64,000 bases of DNA, taken from positions 19,668 to 83,667 of the forward strand of contig SEFZ01000022.1 in the NCBI GenBank assembly GCA_004173185.1, read 5' to 3'. The translations under genes and the position numbers were made by a program. Numbering within the stretch: the stretch's first letter is position 1; each line of letters begins with the position of its first letter. Origin of the DNA: Sphingomonadales bacterium. GTDB lineage: Bacteria > Pseudomonadota > Alphaproteobacteria > Sphingomonadales > Sphingomonadaceae. The notes beneath the pieces are model-generated. The model was not told where the DNA came from, ran no database searches, and saw only the letters and a program-made list of their open reading frames with translations. Shown here in pieces: positions 16,930 through 25,214 of the stretch.

Positions 16930-18150
16930 GTGCAACAAAAAGCCGAATGGCGGCAGGGATGGCCAGTCGTCATGGGCGCGGCCTTGGCCCTCGGGACAGC
17001 CTTGCCGGTTTGGAATTACGTCTCCAGCCTGTTTGTAGCGCCGCTGACCGCCGAATTCGGCTGGACGCGCGGCCAGCTCGCGAGCGCCTCCGCGTCGGCG
17101 TTTCTTGGATCGCTTGCGGCGCCTCTGATCGGCAAACTTGCTGACGCGGTCGGCTCAAGACCAGTGCTATTGGGAGGTCTGGCCGGATATACAGCCGCGT
17201 TTGTAACGCTGGCCTATCAACCTGGGACGCTCGCTGCCTACACCGTCATCATTATGATGCACACGATGATCGGGATAGCATGCGGCGGCGCGATTTTTTC
17301 GCGCGCCGTCGCGGGCTGGTTCGATCGCAGCCGTGGGCTGGCGCTTGGACTTACAATGACGGGCGTGCCGCTGGCGGCAGCTCTTATCACGCCGGCACTG
17401 TCCCACATTATCACATCCTACGGTTGGCAGAACGGATTCCTGTTTCTGGCTTCGCTCAGCTTGCTACTCGGTTTCCCCGCTGTATTCCTGATGGTGAAGG
17501 ATCGTCATCGCATATCGTGCGACAAACACGAGCAAGTTGATCCCGTTCCGGTCGAAGGCGCTGACTGGCGGCAGATAATTAGAAGTCGCGGCTTTTGGTT
17601 ACTGGCCTTATCGCTCATTCCGATCAACGCCGCCGGGACAGGCATTATGAGCGCCATGATGCCAATGCTCACCGATTCCGGGATCAGCCCCGCGCGCGCG
17701 GCTACGCTCGTTTCGCTGTTTGCCATCTCGGTGATTGTCGCCCGGCTGGCGACGGGCTGGCTTATTGACCGACTCCCTTCTTATGCCGTCGCCGGCGTCG
17801 TCGCGTCCATTCCGGCAGTCGGTTGTGCCCTGCTGGTGTTGCATGAAGGCAATTACATGTTCGCGGCCATCGCGCTTATCCTTATCGGCGTGCAGCAAGG
17901 CGCTGAGATAGACCTCGTAGGCTATCTGGTCGCGAAGCTCTTCGGTCTGCGTAACTATGCTAGTGTCTATGGTGTTTGCGTCGTATTTCTAGGCTTGTCC
18001 GGCGCTTTTGGTGTTGCCTGGTTCGGGCAGAGTTTCGACGCAAACGCCAGCTACCGCATGGCATTGGCGATTTCAGTGCCATGCTATCTTATCGGAGCCG
18101 CGCTGCTTCTTGCGCTTCGATCGGACATCCAGCGGTGTAATGCGGAATAA
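16930..18150 (+). CDS. MFS transporter (monocarboxylate/oxalate-formate type)
   Basis: A 406-residue carrier with about 12 membrane segments, GKLADAVGSRPVLLGG between TM2 and TM3, and the FDRSRGLALGLTMTGVPLAAAL pattern common in monocarboxylate-type MFS proteins. It is the second inner-membrane carrier of the island and may export or import an acid intermediate. The start is GTG 16930, with AGGGGA 6 bases upstream; a TTG at 16906 has no ribosome site. Forms a unit with the upstream SnoaL gene. Confidence 0.85.
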   Translation: MQQKAEWRQGWPVVMGAALALGTALPVWNYVSSLFVAPLTAEFGWTRGQLASASASAFLGSLAAPLIGKLADAVGSRPVLLGGLAGYTAAFVTLAYQPGTLAAYTVIIMMHTMIGIACGGAIFSRAVAGWFDRSRGLALGLTMTGVPLAAALITPALSHIITSYGWQNGFLFLASLSLLLGFPAVFLMVKDRHRISCDKHEQVDPVPVEGADWRQIIRSRGFWLLALSLIPINAAGTGIMSAMMPMLTDSGISPARAATLVSLFAISVIVARLATGWLIDRLPSYAVAGVVASIPAVGCALLVLHEGNYMFAAIALILIGVQQGAEIDLVGYLVAKLFGLRNYASVYGVCVVFLGLSGAFGVAWFGQSFDANASYRMALAISVPCYLIGAALLLALRSDIQRCNAE

Positions 18151-18517
18151 AAACAACGCTCCAGTACCGCTAGTGCCCCATTCGACCAGGGACGGCTCAA
18201 GCGCGTTTCCGCCGATTGATCCACTGGGACGACTGTTGGCCGGTAGGAGACTGACCGCTTCTGGGAGTCGAATGGGGAATAGCGGACCTTCTTTTTCCGC
18301 CGTTTCACTGAGGATGCGGTGCAGCGCCTGCCACCAATTCGAACGACTAACAATTGACCGGCCTTTCAGACACGACGCGCAACGCGATTGCCTTTATCAG
18401 ACACATGTGTATGATAAAGGCAATCCTCGGTCGATCAGAGTTCTTCGGGTCACTTGACGAGGTCTGTGACCACAACCGCCCGTATCGCGCGACACATTGA
18501 GACATGGAGTGGCAGAA
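18151..18517. other. Intergenic region at the right border of the island
   Basis: No convincing gene in this 367-bp stretch. It contains a CCGCT...AGCGG segment (about 18260-18290) of the kind seen in intergenic debris, and the long palindrome at 18386-18425. It probably holds the promoter of the aminopeptidase gene. Confidence 0.6.
18386..18425. repeat. 40-bp near-perfect palindrome upstream of aminopeptidase gene
   Basis: Outer arms GATTGCCTTTATCA (18386-18399) and TGATAAAGGCAATC (18412-18425) are perfect inverted repeats. The spacer contains a second perfect palindrome ACACATGTGT (18401-18410), so only one base pair (18400/18411) breaks symmetry over 40 bp. No T run follows, so an intrinsic terminator is unlikely. 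An operator or a structured leader 92 bp before the next start codon is possible. Confidence 0.8.
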
Positions 18518-20338
18518 ATGGCCAGCAACAGCAATTTGAGCGCCTTGCGGACCGAGCTTTCCCAGTCGGGCGTGGATGGTTTCATTCTCGCCACCGGCGA
18601 CGAACATATGACCGAATTCCCGGCGACTTATTCCCAACGCCTCGGCTGGCTCAGCGGCTTTTCAGGATCGACCGCCAGTATAGCCGTCCTGCCTGACAAG
18701 GCGGCCATTTTCGTCGACGGCCGCTATACCGAATCTGTCCTTCACCAGGTCGATGGCCGCGACTGGACCCACCAGGACATCGCCGTGACGACGATCGGAT
18801 CGTGGCTCGCCACGAACGCTGCGGGTATGCGGATCGGCTACGATCCCAAGCTCTATACCCGGACCGCAATCAGCGCGGTCCGGGATCGACTGGCCGGCAG
18901 CGCCGAGCTGGTGCCGTTGCCCGAAAATCCGATCGATCCCGTCTGGGCCGAGCAGCCCCCCCGCCCGACCAGTCTGGCGTTCGTGCAGCCCACCGAGCGT
19001 TCGGGAAAGAGTTCTGCGGACAAGCGCCGCGATGTTGCCGAATGGCTGACTGCCACGGCTGCGGACGCCTTCGTCCTCGTTGCCCTCGACTCGATTGCCT
19101 GGCTGCTCAACATCCGGGGCAGCGACATCGACATGGTTCCCTTCTGCTACAGTTTCGCGGTCTGCCACAAGGACGGCACGGCCGACCTTTTCGTCGATCC
19201 GCGGAAAATCGACGAGACTGTCAGGCAGCATCTTGGCAACAGCGTTCGCCTCCAGCCTTACGACAGCTTTTACCGGTCGCTGGAAGCGATGGGCGGCAAG
19301 ACCGTCTCGGTCGATCCCAATTTCACTCCCGATGCCATTTTCGCTGCACTCGAAGCGGGGGGAGCGATCGTGCGGACCGACCGCGACCCGACGATGCTTC
19401 CGAAAGCGACCAAGAATCCGGTTGAGATCGAAGGGATGCGGCAAGCGCATATCCGCGACGGCGCAGCGCTCACCCGCTTTCTGCGCTGGTTCGAAAACGA
19501 GGCCCCGCACGGTCGGCTCACCGAGCTGTCAGCGGCGGCGAAGCTCAGCCAGTTCCGACGCGAAACCGATAGATTTTACAGTCTTTCGTTCGAGCCGATT
19601 TCCTGTGCCGATGCCAACGCCGCCATGCCGCATTATCGCGCCACGCCCGAAACCGATGCGCCAATCGGTCCCGGCAGCATCTATCTCGTCGACTCCGGGG
19701 GACAATATCCCGACGGCACGACCGACGTCTGCCGGACAGTCTCGGTCGGTCCCGCGAGCGCGGTGTTTCGCGACCGGTTCACGCGCGTACTCAAGGGATA
19801 TATCGCGCTCCAGATCACGACTTTCCCGCCAGGAACCCTCGGGAGCCGTCTCGACGCGATTGCGCGCGCTCCCATGTGGGAGGCCGGGATCGAATGCGCG
19901 CACGGCATCGGGCATGGTGTCGGACATTTCCTCAATGTGCACGAAGGCCCGGCCTATTTCCTGGCCTACCCTCGTCCCGACGAAGAACCAATTGCAGCTG
20001 GAATGATCCTTTCCAACGAGCCTGGCTATTATCGTCCTGGCGAATATGGAATTCGCACCGAGAACCTGATGGTCGTGGTCGAACGGCCGATCGAAGGCGG
20101 CGACCGCGTCATGCTCGGGTTCGAGGCCATATCGCTTGCCCCTATCGCACTCGACCTTATCGACACCTCCTTGCTCACCGACGTCGAGATCGCCTGGCTG
20201 GACGGTTATCATGCCGAGGTGCGGGAATTGCTTGCTCCGCTGCTCTCGCCGGAAGAGCGGAAATGGCTGGTCGACCGGACCGTTTCCCTTCGCAGTTTCG
20301 CTCCGACCGAAATGGCATCTTCGCTCGCCCAGCCCTGA
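18518..20338 (+). CDS. Xaa-Pro aminopeptidase (M24B, aminopeptidase P family)
   Basis: A 606-residue cytoplasmic peptidase. It has two creatinase-N-type domains (about residues 1-310; e.g. YSQRLGWLSGFSGSTASIAV) and the pita-bread catalytic domain (about 320-545). All five dinuclear metal ligands are visible: D392 (LVDSGG), D403 (TTDVCR), H470 (GVGHFL), E501 (NEPGYY) and E515 (RTENL). It removes N-terminal residues preceding proline. The length matches the long three-domain aminopeptidase P type. ATG 18518 follows GGAG with an 8-base spacer. It opens a group of peptide-related hydrolases (S9 peptidase, GGT-like proteins). Confidence 0.93.
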   Translation: MASNSNLSALRTELSQSGVDGFILATGDEHMTEFPATYSQRLGWLSGFSGSTASIAVLPDKAAIFVDGRYTESVLHQVDGRDWTHQDIAVTTIGSWLATNAAGMRIGYDPKLYTRTAISAVRDRLAGSAELVPLPENPIDPVWAEQPPRPTSLAFVQPTERSGKSSADKRRDVAEWLTATAADAFVLVALDSIAWLLNIRGSDIDMVPFCYSFAVCHKDGTADLFVDPRKIDETVRQHLGNSVRLQPYDSFYRSLEAMGGKTVSVDPNFTPDAIFAALEAGGAIVRTDRDPTMLPKATKNPVEIEGMRQAHIRDGAALTRFLRWFENEAPHGRLTELSAAAKLSQFRRETDRFYSLSFEPISCADANAAMPHYRATPETDAPIGPGSIYLVDSGGQYPDGTTDVCRTVSVGPASAVFRDRFTRVLKGYIALQITTFPPGTLGSRLDAIARAPMWEAGIECAHGIGHGVGHFLNVHEGPAYFLAYPRPDEEPIAAGMILSNEPGYYRPGEYGIRTENLMVVVERPIEGGDRVMLGFEAISLAPIALDLIDTSLLTDVEIAWLDGYHAEVRELLAPLLSPEERKWLVDRTVSLRSFAPTEMASSLAQP

Positions 20339-20784
20339 TCCGCGCAGCGAAGGCGCCGTTCCTTCACAAGCTTGCACGTCGCGGATCATGCCGGGCCGCA
20401 AAGGGGGGCCGGAGGTAGCAGCCCGACCCGGCTCCCCCCCCGCCCCACGGTTGCCCGGCCCGAAACCGGACCATGGCCGCCGGAGCAGCTTGCGATGTGG
20501 CAGCGACGCCGCCGGGCGACCGGCTGCCTTGCGAGGGCGCGATGCGCCCGCGAGCGCGACCGGAGAAGCCGGGCGAGCGACGCCCGACTGCAAGATCGAC
20601 ATCATCGTCACCGCGGCATCCCAGGCTCCAAAGCGCGCGGCTCCGACGTCCTGGGCGCATCGCAATGTCATGGCACGGCAGCCCGGTCGCGGCCTTCATG
20701 TTCCGCGCGGTGTTAGCGTTCCCTGCCATGTCGACGTGCCGGCGGCGCGAACCGAGCCTGCCTCGATGCCCGCGGAGACCGCAC
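20339..20784. other. Intergenic region without recognisable gene
   Basis: Between the convergent aminopeptidase and S9 peptidase genes. Very GC-rich with G and C runs; the open frames here have no protein-like composition. No terminator with a T run is evident. Possibly gene debris. Confidence 0.6.
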
Positions 20785-22728
20785 TCACGTCTTGAGATGA
20801 CGGTCAAGCCAGTCGACAATCCGCGCCGCGCTGTCGAGATAAGCGGGATAGCCGCGCAGGCTGTGACCGTCCTCGGGATAAATCGCGAGGGCTGTCTCGA
20901 CTCCGGCCTCGGCCAGTGCTCCGTAGAGTTCGGTCGCCTGGCTTGTCGGCGTATTCCTGTCCCGGCCGCCTGCGAGAACGAGCGTCGGCGTCGTGGCTCC
21001 TCGCGCGGCAAACACCGGACTTCTATCGAAATACTGGCCATTCGGTTCGCGCGGCGATCCGTCCAGAAAGGCCTCGTCGAACCAGGGAATCTGCGAGGCG
21101 AAATGCTGGCTGTACCAGTTCGAGACCGGCGAGATGGGCACCGCAGCTGCGAACCGGTGCGTGCGGGTTACCAGCAGGGCACTCATGAACCCGCCATAGC
21201 TTGTTCCGGAGACGGCCACGCGTGCGGGATCGACAATCCCCGCTGCGATGAGATGGTCGATCCCCGCCAGATAGTCGTGCACATCCTCGCCGCCCATATC
21301 GCCCTGAACCATTTTGGCGAAACTCTGGCCGCGCCCGCCCGATCCACGCGGATTGGGCAGCAGCAGCGCGTAACCTTTCGCAACCAGCACCGGCCCGGCC
21401 CTGAATGTGGCGGCATATCGATTGCGGTGAGCCGAAACCGGTCCGCCATGAACATCCAGGAGCAACGGCAATCCGGCATTTTCTCCGGCGGGCAGGACGA
21501 GCCAGCCGTCGATTTCGAGCCCGTCCCGGCCCCGCCAGCGCAGGTGCCGCATTTCGCCCGCGATCGCGGGCGGGCGGCCCGGCGCGAGATCAGCAAGGAC
21601 ATGCACTTGATCATTCGACAGGCGGGCAATTGCGGGCGGCCGGTCATAGCCTTCCACCACTGCGGCCACCGATGCATCGCCGAAAAGGGCAATCTTCGGA
21701 TACCAGGGACCGAGCGTCAGCGATTGGGACTTCCAGATTTCGGTCACCGCACCACTTCCGATGTCGACGGTGCCGACGATCGTCTCGGGGCCGCGTAGTC
21801 CCGCAAAGACAAGCGTTTCGTCATCGCGCCAGCGAAGATCGGTGACCTCGGTGCCGCCCAGATCGAGCGAGTGAACCCGGCCCCCTTCGCCGACGAGCGC
21901 CGTTCCGCAGACGATGCCGCGGTCGCTGCAGAAGGCAGCGATGACGGCCCATCGATCGCCCGATGGAGACCCCACGGGAACGCCCACCTGGTCCATCGGT
22001 TCGTAGCGTGACCTCTCGCTCCCTTTGTCTGCATCGAGAATGCGAACATCGGCTTCGTACCAGCTGCCCTCACCATGATGATCGCTGGCGATGGCGACGA
22101 TCGCATCATCGCCGAGCCAGCTCGCCTCCCATATGTTGACCGGCGGCGCGGAAATGGAGATGGGGCCGGCCTCGGCGCCGGACCAGCGGAAGATTCTCCG
22201 CCAGGTGTCCGTCGCATCGCTCGAGGCGACATCGGGAAGCCAGCGCTCGGCCGGCTTCGCGCCGCGCAGGGTGAACCCGCCTTCAAAGCCCGCGACATCG
22301 GCGCCGGGGTCGGCCACGACGATGAGAAGGCTGCGCCCCCCGGGCGACCAGGCGAGCGCTTCCACTCGTCCGGTCACTGGAAGCACCGCGATCCGGGTTT
22401 CGTCGGCTGCCGTGACGATGACGCGCTCGCCCTCGCCGCTGTCTTCGACATGCGCCGAGCGGCCATCCGCCGCGTTCCGGTAAAGGCGACCGGCGGCGAC
22501 GACGTCGAGGTCGCCGTTCGCCAGATCGACTTGATAGATTGCGTTCGAAGGCCCGTCCTCGAGCGTCCCCTCGAAACACTGACCCGAAAAATGCAGCCGG
22601 CGCCCATCGGCTGAGAGGTCGAGATCGGTTGCCGTCCAGACGAGACCTTCACCGGGCCGAAACAGCGATTCATAGAAAGCCTCGACCGCCAGGGCGGCAC
22701 GGGACTCGCGAACGTCTTTCTCAATCAT
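20785..22728 (-). CDS. S9 family prolyl-oligopeptidase-type serine peptidase
   Basis: A 647-residue protein with an N-terminal WD/beta-propeller-like part (about residues 20-370, repeated WSPGGR/WRDDE blades) and a C-terminal alpha/beta-hydrolase peptidase domain. The nucleophile is S510 in GTSYGGFMS, the acid is in LAGGRDRNTP and the His in EDGHSLRGY. The arrangement is that of acylaminoacyl/dipeptidyl peptidases (S9C). No signal peptide is evident, so it is probably cytoplasmic. ATG 22728 is chosen; GTG 22731 is adjacent. It follows the esterase gene by 38 bases on the same strand and is likely co-transcribed. It would cleave small peptides brought in by the neighbouring carriers. Confidence 0.9.
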   Translation of the reverse strand: MIEKDVRESRAALAVEAFYESLFRPGEGLVWTATDLDLSADGRRLHFSGQCFEGTLEDGPSNAIYQVDLANGDLDVVAAGRLYRNAADGRSAHVEDSGEGERVIVTAADETRIAVLPVTGRVEALAWSPGGRSLLIVVADPGADVAGFEGGFTLRGAKPAERWLPDVASSDATDTWRRIFRWSGAEAGPISISAPPVNIWEASWLGDDAIVAIASDHHGEGSWYEADVRILDADKGSERSRYEPMDQVGVPVGSPSGDRWAVIAAFCSDRGIVCGTALVGEGGRVHSLDLGGTEVTDLRWRDDETLVFAGLRGPETIVGTVDIGSGAVTEIWKSQSLTLGPWYPKIALFGDASVAAVVEGYDRPPAIARLSNDQVHVLADLAPGRPPAIAGEMRHLRWRGRDGLEIDGWLVLPAGENAGLPLLLDVHGGPVSAHRNRYAATFRAGPVLVAKGYALLLPNPRGSGGRGQSFAKMVQGDMGGEDVHDYLAGIDHLIAAGIVDPARVAVSGTSYGGFMSALLVTRTHRFAAAVPISPVSNWYSQHFASQIPWFDEAFLDGSPREPNGQYFDRSPVFAARGATTPTLVLAGGRDRNTPTSQATELYGALAEAGVETALAIYPEDGHSLRGYPAYLDSAARIVDWLDRHLKT

Positions 22729-22766
22729 CACTCTGGCTCACATTCCGAGGGGTCGAAAGCTTCCGA

Positions 22767-23702
22767 TCAGGGCGCCGCGTCCTGCCTGGCGGCGAGCGCC
22801 TCGCGCCAGTCCTGCTTGTCGTTCTGCGGGGAGAGGAGGAACCGCAGCGCTCGCCGGCTCGCCGCGGCGGTTGCGGATCCATGGGTTTCGCCCGGCACCG
22901 AAAAATATTGCGTGTCGACGCCGCGGCGGGCGAGAACGGTCCGAAGGCGCATGGCATTGCTGTTTATGTTGAAGTCGGCGAACATCGACAACGGCTCTTC
23001 CTCGAGTTCCCCCGCCGACAGGAATACGCGGCATTGCGCGAGCAACGCGTCTTCCGGAAGATTCTCGACAAGCTGAACCATCGATCCGTCGCCCTGCTGA
23101 CGCGGCAGGATGCCGTTTTCGTGTGCCTGCGGATCGACAAGCATCGGGCTCATCAACGCATAGCCTTGGAAAAGTCCCGGGTCGCTGGTGAGGACATAGG
23201 TCGCAAAATGGCCTCCGGCCGACGTGCCGAGAAGAATGCGGCGCGTCGGATCGATATTGCCGACATGCTTCTCGACTGCGGGGATCACATGGTCTTTCAG
23301 CGCCGCGAGGAAGGCATCGGCACCGCCAAACTCGAAACTGCCGTATGCTCCCGCATCGAATCCGCGCCGCGGACCGCGATAGAAATCGAGGAAGCGCCGT
23401 TTGGTTACGAAGGAAAGGTCGCCGGTTTCGTCGGCATAGCCGATGCCGACGACAACCGCGGGGGCCATATCGCCGCCGAAACTGCCGACGCGTGCGCCCT
23501 CGGCAACGGTGCCGAAGAGGTAATCGGCGTCGGTGGCGTAAACGACCGCGACCTGCGCATCCGGATTCCCACCCACCGCCGGCTGCACCGGACGCGCGAT
23601 CGAGATACGCAGTGCGACGCCAAGCCTCGGGGGCTCGATGATCCATGTCTCGACGCCTGGCATGCCAATCGGCGACGGCGTCAATGGGGCGAGAGCTTCC
23701 AT
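22767..23702 (-). CDS. Enterochelin-esterase-like alpha/beta hydrolase
   Basis: A 311-residue Fes/IroE-type (esterase D-like) hydrolase. Nucleophile S161 in LLGTSAGGHFA, a central VVGIGYAD / RRRFLDFYRGP block, and a late His in SVPGETHGS. No signal peptide is seen. Start ATG 23702 has GGAG 8 bases upstream; the open frame extends far upstream but that part is antisense to the MFS gene. It hydrolyses esters; ferric-siderophore esterase is one option but no siderophore genes accompany it. Likely the first gene of an operon with the S9 peptidase, divergent from the MFS gene at 23827. Confidence 0.85.
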   Translation of the reverse strand: MEALAPLTPSPIGMPGVETWIIEPPRLGVALRISIARPVQPAVGGNPDAQVAVVYATDADYLFGTVAEGARVGSFGGDMAPAVVVGIGYADETGDLSFVTKRRFLDFYRGPRRGFDAGAYGSFEFGGADAFLAALKDHVIPAVEKHVGNIDPTRRILLGTSAGGHFATYVLTSDPGLFQGYALMSPMLVDPQAHENGILPRQQGDGSMVQLVENLPEDALLAQCRVFLSAGELEEEPLSMFADFNINSNAMRLRTVLARRGVDTQYFSVPGETHGSATAAASRRALRFLLSPQNDKQDWREALAARQDAAP

Positions 23703-23761
23703 TCTGTTTTCTCCGCTTGATGTGGAACGGTTCTGCCCGATCCATCCTGCACACGGCCACT

Positions 23762-23792
23762 TGTTGCATAACATACAATAGTGCACAATAAT
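23762..23792. promoter_or_regulatory. AT-rich divergent promoter segment with ACAATAGTG motif
   Basis: The gap between the divergent esterase and MFS genes contains ACAATAGTGCACAATAAT, centred on GTGCAC. The same ACAATAGTG string occurs at 34520-34528 upstream of a TonB receptor. A shared binding site is possible but rests on two copies. Confidence 0.35.
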
Positions 23793-23826
23793 CATCTGCC
23801 CCCGAGCGGGTTCCGAGGAGGTGAGC

Positions 23827-25188
23827 ATGACTGTCGAGCCAGAGGGCATTGCGGAGCACGGCCGATCCAGCCCCATCGCATGGTATGCTCTCGCGGTCCT
23901 GATCCTCTCGGTCGTCGTGGGATTTCTCGACCGCCAGATTCTCGTCCTCGTTGTCGAGCCCATGAAACGCGATATCGGGCTCGACGATCTGCACATCGGC
24001 GCCCTTCAGGGTCTGGCCCCCGCCCTGTTCGCCGTGCTGGCGGGTTTCCCGCTCGCCTGGCTGGCAGATCGCATGGACCGCCGGTGGCTTCTGATAGCGT
24101 GCATTCTGTTCTGGTCGGCGGCCACCGCCGCGCGAGGTTTCGCGGACAACTTCAACGAACTGCTCGTGCTGACGACTGGAATCGCGGTCGGTGAAGCGGC
24201 CCTGACTCCTATCATCTACTCGCTCATTCCCGATCTGTTCAGCGGAAGGAAACGGGAGATCGCCAATTTCGTTTTCTTCGGTGCGATCGTGACCGGCATG
24301 GGCATCGGCCTGATGCTTGGCGGCGCCGTACTCGGGTCGATCGACGATTTGCGTCCACTGCTGCCCGAGGCCGTTCGAACGATGGAAACGTGGCGCCTCG
24401 CCTGCATCGCCGTGGCGGCTCCAGGAGCTCTGGTCGCGCTTCTGGTGATTCCCGTCCCGGCCAGGCGGACGGCGTGCGATATCGACCCAGAGTGCCCTGG
24501 TGAGCGAGGGGCGACGCTTCTGCCTTATCTCCGCGCAAACATGCCTGCGGTGGCGCTCGTCTTCGGCGGGATCGGCATCTATGGTGCAGCCCTGAGCCTT
24601 GCGCTCAGCTGGTTGCCGATCGCAATCATGCGGGGCCTGGGCGTTCCGGCAGCCGAAGTCGGCGTTCGCTTCGGGGCGATTTTCTCGATCGCCGCCATTC
24701 TGGGCCTGTGCCTTGCCGCTGCGACGGCGAGCTTCTGGCGCAGGAGAGCTCCGGACGCGCATGCCGTGAGAGCAATGAGTTTTGCCATGGGTAGCGCGAC
24801 AATTCCCATGATTGCGCTCGCCTTCGTAACCGATGCCGATCAAGCCTACGCCCTGGGCGGAGCGATCTTGGTGCTGTTCTTTGCGGGCAGCGCGCATTCC
24901 CCGACCCTGCTTCAGGACTTGGCGCCGCCGCAGCTTCGTGCGCGAATATCCGCAATCAGCATGATCATCTATACACTCGGCGCCGCGAGCGCGCCCATGC
25001 TCGTCGGTGCCGTGTCAAAAGCGACCGGCGAGCAACCCGCGATGCTTCTACCCATCGTCGCCGTGCTGGGCGCAAGCGCACTTGTCGCATCCGCGATCGT
25101 GCTCCGACTGGCCGAGCGCCCGTTCATCGAAACCCGTGGCCGGGTTGCTGGCGCTCCGGTCGAGCCCGCTTTGCCGGCGACTGCCTGA
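23827..25188 (+). CDS. MFS transporter (spinster-like)
   Basis: A 453-residue carrier with the spinster-type start LDRQILVLVVEPMKRDIGLDD, then AWLADRMDRRWLL between TM2 and TM3 and about 12 hydrophobic helices. Such proteins are common in sphingomonad catabolic loci. GAGGAGG at 23815-23821 gives ATG 23827 (spacing 5) rather than the overlapping GTG. Divergent from the esterase-S9 pair and convergent with the FAD oxidase gene, which ends 26 bases downstream. Likely imports or exports the substrate of the neighbouring hydrolases. Confidence 0.88.
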   Translation: MTVEPEGIAEHGRSSPIAWYALAVLILSVVVGFLDRQILVLVVEPMKRDIGLDDLHIGALQGLAPALFAVLAGFPLAWLADRMDRRWLLIACILFWSAATAARGFADNFNELLVLTTGIAVGEAALTPIIYSLIPDLFSGRKREIANFVFFGAIVTGMGIGLMLGGAVLGSIDDLRPLLPEAVRTMETWRLACIAVAAPGALVALLVIPVPARRTACDIDPECPGERGATLLPYLRANMPAVALVFGGIGIYGAALSLALSWLPIAIMRGLGVPAAEVGVRFGAIFSIAAILGLCLAAATASFWRRRAPDAHAVRAMSFAMGSATIPMIALAFVTDADQAYALGGAILVLFFAGSAHSPTLLQDLAPPQLRARISAISMIIYTLGAASAPMLVGAVSKATGEQPAMLLPIVAVLGASALVASAIVLRLAERPFIETRGRVAGAPVEPALPATA

Positions 25189-25214
25189 CGAAGACGCCAG
25201 GGAGACACGACTGT

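Noticed and set aside
18386..18425. Intrinsic terminator of the MFS gene at 16930
   Set aside because: The palindrome is 236 bp past the stop codon and has no T run on either side.
20473..21798. 441-codon plus-strand frame covering the gap after the aminopeptidase gene
   Set aside because: It continues antisense into the S9 peptidase and shows no family features; the gap was left without a gene.
22738..24897. 719-codon minus-strand frame across the esterase and MFS genes
   Set aside because: Out of frame with the esterase and antisense to the MFS gene; composition is Arg-rich and non-protein-like.
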